Notes: generated by a model from the sequence alone, not told the origin. Shown: positions 37,224-45,463, numbered from the stretch's first letter. The stretch: 58,475 bases of DNA from Variovorax sp. UMC13 (GCF_014170375.1 NZ_LZZW01000026.1:1-58475), one strand, 5' to 3'. Numbers and translations are program-made.

Positions 37224-37780
37224 GTCCGGCTCCCGGGCTCGCGCGCCGCGCCGAGGATCTGCTGCAGCTGCACCGCCTCTTCGGACTCCTGCACCATGAC
37301 CAAATGCTCGTCGGCGATCTTTCCGGTCAACAACCGGTACAGGTCGAGCGCGAGGATGAAGGCCGCGCAGACCGAGAACACGATGCCCGAGGCATAGACG
37401 ATCGCCATCGAGGCGCCGGTGGTGGGCGCGCTCACGTCCCAGTTGATGCGCGCCTGCGCGAGGCTGCCTTCGAACAGCAGCCAGACGATGTAGAGCATCA
37501 CCGCATGGCTCAGCGCCAGGCAGGCCTTCTTGCCGGCCGGCGGCAGCTTCTGCACCACCATGTCGACGCCCAGGTGGCCGTGCTCCTTGAGCGCGACGAC
37601 CGCGCCCAGGAAGGTCATCCAGATGAAGAGCCAGCGCGACACTTCCTCCGACACCGTGATGCCGGAGTTGAAGCCGTAGCGCAGCACCACGTTGCCGAAC
37701 ACCAGCACCACCATCACCGCGAGCATGAAGGCGATGAGCGCCTCGATGCCGCGGCAGATGCCGTCGAGCCAGCGGTTCAT
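37220..37780 (-). CDS. TRAP transporter small permease (DctQ type)
   Basis: A 186-residue DctQ subunit with four TM segments (LIAFMLAVMVVLVFGNVV; WLFIWMTFLGAVVAL; ALSHAVMLYIVWLLFEG; IVYASGIVFSVCAAFILAL). It overlaps both neighbours by 4 bp: dctM downstream and the type II dehydroquinase gene upstream. This ties the enzyme to the transporter. Confidence 0.93.
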   Translation of the reverse strand: MNRWLDGICRGIEALIAFMLAVMVVLVFGNVVLRYGFNSGITVSEEVSRWLFIWMTFLGAVVALKEHGHLGVDMVVQKLPPAGKKACLALSHAVMLYIVWLLFEGSLAQARINWDVSAPTTGASMAIVYASGIVFSVCAAFILALDLYRLLTGKIADEHLVMVQESEEAVQLQQILGAAREPGSRT

Positions 37781-38241
37781 GGCCGGCTCGCGCCGTGCTC
37801 GGGCGCGCTCTCGCGCAGGCTCTCGACCAGCGCGCGCAGCGCCGCGAGATAGGAGTGCGGACCGAAGCCCTGCACCGTGGCCTTAACGGCCGGCGAGATG
37901 ATCGAGTGCGCGCGCCAGGCCTCGCGGGCCGCGATGTTCGACATGTGCACCTCGATCACCGGGAAAGGCATGGCCTTGATCGCGTCGTGCAGCGGCACGC
38001 CGTGCTGCGTCAGCCCGGCGGGGTTGACCAGGGCGCCCTGGGCGCTGTCGATGTGCTCGTGCAGGAAGTCGATCAGCGTGCCTTCGTGGTTCGACTGCAC
38101 GGTGGCCAGCTCGACCTGCAGCTCGGCGGCCAGCGCCTCGAGGCGGGCGTTGATTTCGGGCAGCGTGGTCCTGCCGTAGATGTGGGGTTCGCGGCGGCCG
38201 AAGAGGTTGAGGTTCGGGCCGTGGAGGACGAGGATGCGCAT
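37777..38241 (-). CDS. Type II 3-dehydroquinate dehydratase, active-site variant
   Basis: A 154-residue AroQ-fold enzyme that would interconvert 3-dehydroquinate and 3-dehydroshikimate. It keeps GPNLNLFGRREPHIYG (catalytic Arg/Tyr loop) and EVHMSNIAAREAWRAHS. The substrate-loop motif NxGxxTHTS is NPAGLTQHG here, so the conserved active-site His is Gln and the Ser is Gly. Its stop overlaps dctQ by 4 bp and the 38265 dctP gene lies 23 bp upstream. The context implies a catabolic rather than biosynthetic use, perhaps for quinate or a related acid brought in by the TRAP system. Confidence 0.8.
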   Translation of the reverse strand: MRILVLHGPNLNLFGRREPHIYGRTTLPEINARLEALAAELQVELATVQSNHEGTLIDFLHEHIDSAQGALVNPAGLTQHGVPLHDAIKAMPFPVIEVHMSNIAAREAWRAHSIISPAVKATVQGFGPHSYLAALRALVESLRESAPEHGASRP

Positions 38242-38264
38242 GGTGGTGTTCGCCTGGGCCCGCA

Positions 38265-39278
38265 TCACTTGCGGATGCGCGCGAGTTCGTCGTTGTAGAG
38301 CTTCACGATCGCGGGGTCGTAGCTGGCCGAGAACTTGTCGATGACCGGCTTGGCGATCTGGCGCATGCGCGCCTGCTCGGCGGGCGCCACCTCGTTGAAC
38401 TGCATGCCCTTGGCCTGCAGGTCGCCGACCGAGCGCTGCGCCGCGGCGCGGCTCACCTGGCGCTGGTAGCCGCGCGCCTCGTTGGCGGCGTCGTTCATCA
38501 TCTTCTGTTCGGCGGGCGTGAGCGAATCCCAGAACTTCTTGCTGACCAGCACGATGTTCGCGGCATACACGTGGTTGGTCGCGCTCAGGAACTTCTGCAC
38601 CTCGAAGAACTTGTTCGACAGGATCACGGCGAAGGGGTTCTCCTGGCCGTCGACCGCCTTGGCTTCCAGCGCGCCGTACAGCTCGGCGAAGGGCATCGGC
38701 ACCGGGTTGGCCTTGAAGGCCTTGAAGGTCTCGAGGAACACCGGGTTCGGGATCACGCGCAGCTTGAGCCCGTCGAAATCCTCGGCCCTGGTGATCGGGC
38801 GCTTGCTGTTGGTCACGTTGCGAAAGCCCAGGTCCCAGTAGCCCAGCGCCACCAGGCCCTTCTCGGGCAGCTTGGCGATCAGCGCCTGGCCCAGCGGCCC
38901 GTCGAGCAGGGCGTCGGCCTGCGCGAAGCTGCCGACGGCGAAGGGGAAGTCCACCAGCCCGAATTCCTTCACGATGCCCGCCAGCGAGGTGGTGGCCGGT
39001 GCCGACATCTGCTGCACGCCGCCCTGCAGGGCCGATTGCTGCTGCATCTCGTTGCCCAGCTGCGAGGCCGGGAACTCCTGCACCTTGAGCTTGCCGCCGC
39101 TCTTGGCGGCCAGCAGCTCGGCGAAGCGCTTGACGCCGAAGCTCACCGGATGGTCGGCGTTGTTGAGGTGGCCGAAGCGGATGACGCGCTCCTGCTGGGC
39201 GGCGGCGGGCAGGGCGAGGAGCAGGCACAGGCCGGCGGCGGCCAGGATACGGGCGGTGGGCTTCACGGGGATCTCCAT
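38265..39278 (-). CDS. TRAP transporter substrate-binding protein (DctP type), copy 2
   Basis: A 337-residue periplasmic binding protein: Sec signal (ILAAAGLCLLLALPAAAQQ), then the DctP fold (ALGYWDLGFRNVTNSKRPI, LKLRVIPNPVFLETF). It resembles copy 1 (34914) in layout and in the GYWDLGFRN block, so the two probably arose by duplication and differ in ligand. The start at ATG 39278 opens the operon, and the divergent iclR promoter lies just upstream. An upstream in-frame ATG at 39404 looks non-coding. Confidence 0.88.
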   Translation of the reverse strand: MEIPVKPTARILAAAGLCLLLALPAAAQQERVIRFGHLNNADHPVSFGVKRFAELLAAKSGGKLKVQEFPASQLGNEMQQQSALQGGVQQMSAPATTSLAGIVKEFGLVDFPFAVGSFAQADALLDGPLGQALIAKLPEKGLVALGYWDLGFRNVTNSKRPITRAEDFDGLKLRVIPNPVFLETFKAFKANPVPMPFAELYGALEAKAVDGQENPFAVILSNKFFEVQKFLSATNHVYAANIVLVSKKFWDSLTPAEQKMMNDAANEARGYQRQVSRAAAQRSVGDLQAKGMQFNEVAPAEQARMRQIAKPVIDKFSASYDPAIVKLYNDELARIRK

Positions 39279-39339
39279 CAAAAGGCGAACAGGACGTGAC
39301 GACCCGCAGGGCGCCGACCGATGGATGCTATTTAAAAAG

Positions 39340-39363
39340 TGGAAATCATTTCCATAGTGGAAA
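39340..39363. promoter_or_regulatory. Operator-like TGGAAA repeats between dctP and iclR
   Basis: TGGAAA-TCA-TTTCCA (39340-39354) is a perfect palindrome, and a third TGGAAA half-site follows at 39358-39363. It lies in the AT-rich 160-bp divergent promoter between the TRAP operon and the IclR-type gene, the expected site of the regulator. The assignment to IclR is inferred from position. Confidence 0.6.
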
Positions 39364-39438
39364 CCCTTTGGCGAAATTTGGTAGATTCCGGGAGTCGCGG
39401 GCACCCGGCCCTTCTCTCACCGACCACCCGAACCGCCC

Positions 39439-40221
39439 ATGAGCAGCATCCTCGAACGCAGCTTCAACGTCCTGGAGCACCTGGCGAAGCATCCCGAAGG
39501 CAAGCCGCTGTCGGCCCTGGCCTCCGAGCTGGACATGCCGCTGAGCGCCACGCACCGCCTGCTCGCGGAGCTGGTGCGCTGCGGCTACGTGCGGCAGGAC
39601 CAGAGCCACGGCGACTACATGCTGACCATCAAGCTGGTCTCGCTGGGGCTCGGCTTCCTCAGCACCAGCGGCATCGTGGACATCGCGCAGCCGCTGCTGG
39701 ACCGGCTGGCGGCGGAGTCCGGCGAGCTCGTGCGGCTCGCGGTCGTCGACGGCGACGAGCTCACCTTCGTCGCGAAGGCGCAGGGCGCGATGCGCGGGCT
39801 GCGCTACGACCCGGACATGGGCCTGTCGGTCAACCTGTCCTGCAGTTCGGCCGGCCACGCCTGGCTGTCGACGCTGAGCGACGAAGAGGCGCTGGCCCTG
39901 GTCTCGAAGCAGGGCTTCGGCAAGCCGGAGGATTTCGGACCGAAGGCGCCCACCACCGTGAAGGCCCTGCTCGGCTTCCTGAAGGCCGCACGGCAGCGCG
40001 GCTTCAGCATGATCGTCGAGGTGTTCGCACCGGCCATGACCGCGATGGCCGCGCCCATCCGCAGCGGCAACGGTGCCGTGATCGGCGTGGTGACCATCGC
40101 CGGGCCGCTGGTGCGCCTGAGCGAGGCGCGCATGCTCGAACTCGGGCCGGCCCTGCTGCGCACCACCCACGAACTCGCGCTGGCGAGCGGGGCGTCGGCC
40201 CTGTTCAAGCGCCGGGCCTGA
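39439..40221 (+). CDS. IclR-family transcriptional regulator
   Basis: A 260-residue regulator: an N-terminal winged HTH (VLEHLAKHPEGKPLSALASELDMPLSATHRLLAEL, residues about 8-45) and a C-terminal effector domain (LGLGFLSTSGIVDIAQPLLDRLA onward). It is divergent from the TRAP/aroQ operon with operator-like repeats between. I infer that it controls that operon in response to the transported acid. Confidence 0.92.
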   Translation: MSSILERSFNVLEHLAKHPEGKPLSALASELDMPLSATHRLLAELVRCGYVRQDQSHGDYMLTIKLVSLGLGFLSTSGIVDIAQPLLDRLAAESGELVRLAVVDGDELTFVAKAQGAMRGLRYDPDMGLSVNLSCSSAGHAWLSTLSDEEALALVSKQGFGKPEDFGPKAPTTVKALLGFLKAARQRGFSMIVEVFAPAMTAMAAPIRSGNGAVIGVVTIAGPLVRLSEARMLELGPALLRTTHELALASGASALFKRRA

Positions 40222-40236
40222 GCCGGCGCGCGGCGC

Positions 40237-41100
40237 TCAGGCCTGCGGCGGCGGGGCGTCGAAATCGCTGGCCGCGTGCCGCTCGGGCAGCTGGCTGGCC
40301 GCATCGCCCCAGGTGCGGTTGACGCGCCGGCCGCGCTGCACCGCGGGCCGTGCGGCGATGGCCTCGGTCCAGCGCTGCACATGGGTGTACGCCTGCACCT
40401 GCAGGAACTCGCCCGCCTCGTAGAGCAGGCCCTTGGCGAGCGCGCCGTACCAGGACCACACCGCGATGTCGGCGATGGTGTAGTCCTCGCCCGCCAGATA
40501 GGGCGATTCGGCCAGGCGCCGGTCGAGCACGTCGAGCTGGCGCTTGACCTCCATCGCGAAGCGGTCGATCGCGTATTCGATCTTCGTCGGCGCGTAGGCG
40601 TAGAAATGGCCGAAGCCGCCGCCGAGGTAGGGCGCGCTGCCCATCTGCCAGAACAGCCAAGACAGGCATTCGGCCCGCTTCGCGGACTCGGTCGGCAGCA
40701 AGGCACCGCCGAACTTCTCGGCCAGGTAGACCAGGATCGCGCCCGACTCGAACACGCGGACCGGCGCCGGTCCGCTGCGGTCCAGCAGCGCCGGGATCTT
40801 CGAATTGGGATTGACGCCGACGAAGCCGCTGCCGAACTGGTCGCCTTCGCCGATCCTGATGAGCCAGGCGTCGTACTCCGCGCCCGCATGCCCGAGCGCG
40901 AGCAGTTCTTCCAGCATCACCGTGACCTTGACGCCGTTGGGCGTGGCCAGCGAGTAGAGCTGCAGGGGATGCCGGCCGACGGGCAGTTCCTTGTCGTGCG
41001 TCGGCCCGGCGATCGGGCGGTTGATGTTGGCGAACTTGCCGCCGCTGGCCTTGTCCCAGGTCCAGACTTTGGGCGGACTGTATTCGGATGGATCGGTCAC
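40237..41100 (-). CDS. YghU-type glutathione S-transferase
   Basis: A 287-residue GST, the length of E. coli YghU, which is a glutathionyl-binding disulfide-reductase-like enzyme. Core features are SLATPNGVKVTVMLEEL in the N-terminal domain, ESGAILVYLAEKFGG, and the C-terminal YTIADIAVWSWYG. GTG at 41100 is preferred: CGGAG is about 8 nt upstream and the family length fits. A start at ATG 41208 would span the shared palindrome at 41188. Divergent from amiE. Confidence 0.88.
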   Translation of the reverse strand: MTDPSEYSPPKVWTWDKASGGKFANINRPIAGPTHDKELPVGRHPLQLYSLATPNGVKVTVMLEELLALGHAGAEYDAWLIRIGEGDQFGSGFVGVNPNSKIPALLDRSGPAPVRVFESGAILVYLAEKFGGALLPTESAKRAECLSWLFWQMGSAPYLGGGFGHFYAYAPTKIEYAIDRFAMEVKRQLDVLDRRLAESPYLAGEDYTIADIAVWSWYGALAKGLLYEAGEFLQVQAYTHVQRWTEAIAARPAVQRGRRVNRTWGDAASQLPERHAASDFDAPPPQA

Positions 41101-41187
41101 GTGTGGATGCTCCGTGTGCGCAGGCGGTTGCGCAAAGAAATTGACGAACCGCCCGAGCTTAGGACAGGCCCCAAGTCCCTGCAGCGC

Positions 41188-41203
41188 TACGTCAATCGAC
41201 GTA
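41188..41203. promoter_or_regulatory. TACGT-N6-ACGTA palindrome upstream of amiE
   Basis: TACGT, CAATCG, ACGTA is followed by TTC. This matches the palindrome at 27924-27939 in arm sequence, spacing and flank, and the N6 cores are similar (TGATTG, CAATCG). It sits about 74-89 bp before the amiE ATG. Shared occurrence at two amide-metabolism promoters suggests a common activator. Confidence 0.55.
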
Positions 41204-41276
41204 TTCAAGCCGGCGGGACCGCTTCGCAGAATCGGCGCATCGCAGCAGCACCCGATCCATCCACAGGAGCCACGCC

Positions 41277-42323
41277 ATGATCCACGGCGACATTTCCAGC
41301 AGCAAGGACACCGTCGGTGTCGCGGTCGTCAACTACAGGATGCCGCGCCTCCATACCAGGGCCGAAGTGCTCGACAACTGCCGCGCCATCGCCAGGATGG
41401 TGGTGGGCATGAAGTCCGGGCTGCCCGGAATGGACCTGGTGATCTTCCCGGAATACAGCACGCACGGGATCATGTACGACCGCGCGGAGATGTTCGAGAA
41501 CGCGGCCACCGTGCCCGGCGCCGAGACCGAGATCTTCGCCGCGGCCTGCCGCGAGGCCAAGGTGTGGGGCGTGTTCTCGCTGACCGGCGAGCGCCATGAA
41601 GAGCACCCGCACAAGGCGCCGTACAACACGCTGATCCTGATGAACGACCAGGGCGAGATCGTCCAGAAGTACCGCAAGATCATGCCGTGGGTGCCGATCG
41701 AGGGCTGGTACCCGGGCGACCGCACCTACGTGAGCGAGGGCCCCAAGGGGCTGAAGATCAGCCTCATCATCTGCGACGACGGCAACTATCCCGAGATCTG
41801 GCGCGACTGCGCGATGAAGGGGGCCGAGCTCATCGTGCGTTGCCAGGGCTACATGTACCCGGCCAAGGAGCAGCAGATCCTGATGTCGAAAGCCATGGCC
41901 TTCGCCAACAACAGCTACGTCGCGGTGGCCAATGCGGCCGGCTTCGACGGCGTGTACTCGTACTTCGGCCACTCGGCGCTGATCGGCTTCGACGGCCGCA
42001 CGCTGGGCGAATGCGGCGAGGAGGAGATGGGCGTGCAGTACGCCGCGCTGAGCAAGTCGCTGATCCGTGATTTCCGCCGGCACGGCCAGTCGGAGAACCA
42101 CCTCTTCAAGCTGCTGCACCGCGGCTACACCGGGCTGATCAACTCGCACGAGGGCGACCAGGGCGTAGCCGATTGCCCCTATGCGTTCTATGCGGAGTGG
42201 ATTGCCGACCCGCAGGGCGCGCGCGAGAAGGTCGAGTCCTTCACCCGCCGCACGGTCGGTACGGCCGAGGCGCCCATCGAGGGCATCCCGAACGAGGAGA
42301 CGGTCTCGCCGCTGTACCGCTGA
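41277..42323 (+). CDS. Aliphatic amidase AmiE
   Basis: Hydrolyses short-chain aliphatic amides (acetamide, propionamide) to acid and ammonia in the cytoplasm. The 348 residues are very close to Pseudomonas AmiE (HGDISSS, VGVAVVNYRMPRLHT, SFGHSALIGFDGRTLGECGEEEMG). The nitrilase-superfamily triad is present: Glu59, Lys134, Cys166 (ICDDGNYPEIW). ATG at 41277 follows CAGGAGCC. It stands apart from the urt-fmd operon but shares its palindrome. Confidence 0.96.
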   Translation: MIHGDISSSKDTVGVAVVNYRMPRLHTRAEVLDNCRAIARMVVGMKSGLPGMDLVIFPEYSTHGIMYDRAEMFENAATVPGAETEIFAAACREAKVWGVFSLTGERHEEHPHKAPYNTLILMNDQGEIVQKYRKIMPWVPIEGWYPGDRTYVSEGPKGLKISLIICDDGNYPEIWRDCAMKGAELIVRCQGYMYPAKEQQILMSKAMAFANNSYVAVANAAGFDGVYSYFGHSALIGFDGRTLGECGEEEMGVQYAALSKSLIRDFRRHGQSENHLFKLLHRGYTGLINSHEGDQGVADCPYAFYAEWIADPQGAREKVESFTRRTVGTAEAPIEGIPNEETVSPLYR

Positions 42324-42332
42324 AACGGCGGC

Positions 42333-43226
42333 TCAGTTCGGCGCGACCGCCGCCGGGGCCGTTCGCGCCGCGCGTGCGCCGCGCCGCAGCAGCAGACCGA
42401 ACAGCGGCGCCGTCAGGTACATCACGACCGAGTAGATCGCGGCCGGCAGCGCGAGCTGGTAGCTGCCCAGCACGCTGAGCGCGACGAAGATCGCGAGCGT
42501 CGAGTTGTGGATGCCGATCTCGTAGCTGATGGCGGTGGCCAGCGGCCGGTCGAGCCCGGCCGCGCGGCTCAGGCCGTAGCCCGCACCCAGGCTCAGCAGG
42601 TTGAACAGCAGCACGGCCGGGCCGATCTGGGCAAAGGCGACCGAGATCGAACTCCATTCCTTGGCGATGGCCAGCACCGCGACCACTGCCAGCACCCCGG
42701 CGCTGAACACCTTGAACGGCTTCTCCATGCGGGCCGCGAAAGCGGGCCGGCGCGAGGCGACCGCCATCCCGATCAGCACCGGCACCAGCACGATCGCGAC
42801 CACCTCCAGCAGCTTGCCGGTCTGCATGGGTACCAGCTGGCCGCTCTGGATGAAGTGCGCGATGGCCCAGTTGGCGATCAGCGGCAGCGTGAAGATCGAC
42901 AGCACCGTGTTGGCCGCGGTGAGCGAGATGTTCATCGCCACGTTGCCGCCGAACAGGTGCGAGAACAGGTTGGCCGAAATGCCGCCCGGCGAGGCGGCCA
43001 GCAGCATCAGGCCGACCGCGAACACCGGCGGCATGCCGAAGGCGAGCACGATGGCGTAGCAGGCCAGCGGCAGGCCCACCACCTGCAGCAGCAGCGCGAT
43101 GGCCACCGCCTTGGGGTGCTGCGCGAGCCACCGGAAATCGGCCAGCGACAGCGACAGGCCCAGGCCGAACATGACCAGCGCCAGCGCGCCGAACAGCGCG
43201 CGGGTGATGACGACGGTGCCGTCCAT
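42333..43226 (-). CDS. BASS-family (bile acid:sodium symporter-type) transporter
   Basis: A 297-residue inner-membrane transporter with about nine TM segments. Family motifs include MFGLGLSLSLADF, ASPGGISANLFSHLFGGNVAMN and the EIGIHNSTLAIFVAL region. Substrates in the family are organic acids or sterol-like anions; none is evident here. It runs convergent to amiE (9-bp gap), and the aldolase gene lies 7 bp upstream, so the two probably form a unit with the HD gene. Confidence 0.88.
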   Translation of the reverse strand: MDGTVVITRALFGALALVMFGLGLSLSLADFRWLAQHPKAVAIALLLQVVGLPLACYAIVLAFGMPPVFAVGLMLLAASPGGISANLFSHLFGGNVAMNISLTAANTVLSIFTLPLIANWAIAHFIQSGQLVPMQTGKLLEVVAIVLVPVLIGMAVASRRPAFAARMEKPFKVFSAGVLAVVAVLAIAKEWSSISVAFAQIGPAVLLFNLLSLGAGYGLSRAAGLDRPLATAISYEIGIHNSTLAIFVALSVLGSYQLALPAAIYSVVMYLTAPLFGLLLRRGARAARTAPAAVAPN

Positions 43227-43233
43227 GCGGCGC

Positions 43234-44001
43234 TCAGTTCCGGTAGCCGGGGTCGATGCGGTCGAGCTTGCGGATCAGCGAGGGCCAGACGAAGGCGCCG
43301 CCGAGCCCGCCGGTCTGCACCTTCATCGCGTGGCCCACGCCCTCGACGATGCGCGGGTCGACCTGGGTGAGCTCGCCACCGCCCGATTGCGCGGCGATCT
43401 GGATCTGGCAGGTGTTCTCGAAGGTGTACATCGAGAGGAAGGCATCGGCCACGCTCTTGCCGATGGTCAGCAGGCCGTGGTTGCGCAGCATCAGGAAATT
43501 GGCTTCGCCCAGGTTGGCCTGCAGCCGCGCCTTCTCGTCGTCGCGGATCGCCACGCCCTCGTAGCCGTGGTAGGCCAGCGAGGCCAGCACGAAGGTCGAC
43601 TGCTGGCTGATCGGCAGCACGCCGTTCTTCTGCGCGCTGACCGCGATGCCGGCGCGGGTGTGGGTGTGCAGCACGCACTGCGCGTCCTCGCGCACCGCGT
43701 GCACCGCGCTGTGGATCACGAAGCCGGCCGGGTTGACCGGATAGGGCGACTCGATCACCTTGTTGCACTGCTGGTCGACCTTGACCAGGCTGGAGGCCGT
43801 GATCTCGTCGAACATCAGGCCGTAGGGGTTGATCAGGAAGTGGTGCTCGGGGCCGGGCACGCGCGCGCTGATGTGGGTGAAGACCAGGTCGCTCCAGCCG
43901 TACAGCGCGACCAGGCGGTAGCAGGCGGCGAGGTCGACGCGCAGCTGCCATTCCTCGGCGGACACGAGCTGCTGGATTTCGGAGGGGGTGGTGGCGTTCA
44001 T
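43234..44001 (-). CDS. Class II aldolase/adducin family protein
   Basis: A 255-residue class II aldolase/adducin-fold enzyme. It has the metal-binding HTHTRAG (His pair near 113-115), an upstream Glu/His-type ligand region (VFTHISARVPG), and NHGLLTIGKSVADAF (third His). It would cleave or dehydrate a hydroxy-carbonyl compound with a divalent metal. Its neighbours are the BASS transporter and the HD-domain gene, so it is likely part of a small catabolic unit. The substrate is unknown. Confidence 0.88.
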   Translation of the reverse strand: MNATTPSEIQQLVSAEEWQLRVDLAACYRLVALYGWSDLVFTHISARVPGPEHHFLINPYGLMFDEITASSLVKVDQQCNKVIESPYPVNPAGFVIHSAVHAVREDAQCVLHTHTRAGIAVSAQKNGVLPISQQSTFVLASLAYHGYEGVAIRDDEKARLQANLGEANFLMLRNHGLLTIGKSVADAFLSMYTFENTCQIQIAAQSGGGELTQVDPRIVEGVGHAMKVQTGGLGGAFVWPSLIRKLDRIDPGYRN

Positions 44002-44022
44002 GGTGGGTTCCTACGTGCGGGT

Positions 44023-44619
44023 TCAGGCGATGGCGTCGGCGGGCTTCTGCAGCACCGACTTGTAGATGCTCTGGCGCGGCTGCGCCATCAGGCGTTGCAG
44101 CATGGGCATGAATTCCTCGATCGGCAGCGTTTCGCCCTGCGGGTCGAAGGCGGGGTTGTCGTAGAGCTCGCAGAACTCGGCCGTGCGCTCGTAGTGCGGG
44201 CTCTGCCGGTAGCGCTCGCGCAGGTCGCGGTCCATGCCCAGGTGGTGGAAGAAGTAGTGGCCCTGGAAGATGCCGTGGTGCTGCACCATCCAGTGGTTGG
44301 CCTCGCTCACGAAGGGCTGCAGGATCGCGGCCGCGATGTCCGGGTGGTTGAAGGTGCCCAGCGTGTCGCCGATGTCGTGCAGCAGCGCGCACACCACGTA
44401 CTCCTCGTCGCGGCCGTCGCGCAGCGCGCGGGTGGCGGTCTGCAGCGAGTGGGTGTAGCGGTCGACCGGGAAGCCGCCGTAGTCGCCCTGCAGGATCTGC
44501 AGGTGCCGCACCACGCGCTGCGGCAGGCTGCCCGCGAACTGCATGAATTCGCCGCCGATGGTCTGCCAGTCTTCGCGCGTGCTGTCCTGCATGCGGACGA
44601 AGGTCGCTCGTTGATTCAT
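44023..44619 (-). CDS. HD-domain protein, possible PhnZ/MIOX-like oxygenase
   Basis: A 198-residue helical HD-domain protein. Candidate metal ligands are His57 (RYTHSL), His81-Asp82 (LLHDIGD), histidines between 109 and 126 (NHW, QHHGIF, FFHH), and Asp154 (LYDNPAFDP). The motif GDYGGFPVDRYTHSLQTA resembles PhnZ-type mixed-valence diiron oxygenases, but the phosphonate-contact Glu is Phe. It could instead be a simple phosphohydrolase. The aldolase and BASS genes follow on the same strand. Good RBS (AAGGAG). Confidence 0.75.
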   Translation of the reverse strand: MNQRATFVRMQDSTREDWQTIGGEFMQFAGSLPQRVVRHLQILQGDYGGFPVDRYTHSLQTATRALRDGRDEEYVVCALLHDIGDTLGTFNHPDIAAAILQPFVSEANHWMVQHHGIFQGHYFFHHLGMDRDLRERYRQSPHYERTAEFCELYDNPAFDPQGETLPIEEFMPMLQRLMAQPRQSIYKSVLQKPADAIA

Positions 44620-44683
44620 TCGTATGTCTCCTTGGGGCCGTGGGGGCCGAGGCTCACTTTAGGCAGGCGGGTGCCATTCAACT

Positions 44684-44704
44684 GTCAAATGGAGAACAAT
44701 TGAC
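44684..44704. promoter_or_regulatory. GTCAA-N11-TTGAC inverted repeat between HD gene and crp-like gene
   Basis: A 21-bp palindromic site in the 127-bp divergent promoter. Its layout suits a dimeric Crp/Fnr-type regulator, and the crp-like gene starts 43 bp downstream. It may control both the regulator and the HD/aldolase/BASS operon. The sequence differs from the classical TGTGA-N6-TCACA, so this is tentative. Confidence 0.45.
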
Positions 44705-44746
44705 CCTCTCGTTTACCCCCGGGCGGCACCCCACCGCCCCGCCACC

Positions 44747-45463
44747 ATGGCCATGCGCGCCCCGACCCACGTGACCGCCGCCCACCGCGACGCGATGGAG
44801 GCCAACCCCTGGTTCGCCGCGCTGCCGCGCGCGCAGCGCGACGCCCTGCTGTCCGTGGCCGAGGTGCACCACCTGGCGCGCGGCGCCATGCTCTACCGGC
44901 AGGGCGACGGCGGCGACGGCCTCTCGGGCGGCTTCTACGGGCTGGCCAGCGGCTTCATCAAGGTCTCGACCCTGCGCCAGGACGGCCGCGAGGCGATCCT
45001 CGCGCTGCTCGAACCCGGCAACTGGTTCGGCGAGATCGCGCTGATCGACGGCTCGCTGCGCTCCCACGACGCCACGGCGCTGGCCGACGCCGAGGTGCTG
45101 GTGGTGCCGCGCGCCGCCTTCGATCGCCAGATGCGCGAGCTGGCCTTCGCCCAGGCGATGGCCTTGCTGCTGGCCCACCGCGTGCGCGGCCTCTACGACC
45201 TGATGGAGAACGCCACGCTGCGCGACCTGCGCTCGCGCGTGGCGCGTCGGCTGCTGGCGCTGGCCCGGGGCGATGTGACCCAGTCGCCGCAGATGCGCCG
45301 GGAGATCGCGCTGCCGCAGGAGGCGATCGCGATGATGCTGGGCGTGACCCGCCAGACGCTGTCGAAGGAGCTGCACGCGCTGGCCGGGCAGGGCGTGCTC
45401 ACGGTGGGCTACGGGCGCATCGAGATCGAGTCCTTCGACGCGCTGCAGGCGGCGGCCGGCTGA
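44747..45463 (+). CDS. Crp/Fnr-family transcriptional regulator
   Basis: A 238-residue regulator: cyclic-nucleotide-type sensory beta-barrel (about 20-135; YGLASGFIKVSTLRQDGREAIL, NWFGEIALIDGSLRSHDATA) and a C-terminal HTH (LPQEAIAMMLGVTRQTLSKELHAL). The FNR iron-sulfur cysteines are absent, so it is not an oxygen-sensing FNR. It is divergent from the HD/aldolase/BASS operon with an inverted repeat between. Confidence 0.92.
   Translation: MAMRAPTHVTAAHRDAMEANPWFAALPRAQRDALLSVAEVHHLARGAMLYRQGDGGDGLSGGFYGLASGFIKVSTLRQDGREAILALLEPGNWFGEIALIDGSLRSHDATALADAEVLVVPRAAFDRQMRELAFAQAMALLLAHRVRGLYDLMENATLRDLRSRVARRLLALARGDVTQSPQMRREIALPQEAIAMMLGVTRQTLSKELHALAGQGVLTVGYGRIEIESFDALQAAAG

Noticed and set aside
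38265..39404. Longer start (ATG 39404) for the second DctP protein
   Set aside because: The signal peptide starts at ATG 39278; the upstream part spans the operator and looks non-coding.
40237..41208. Longer start (ATG 41208) for the YghU-type gene
   Set aside because: It would encode across the shared palindrome and exceed the family length; GTG 41100 has an RBS.
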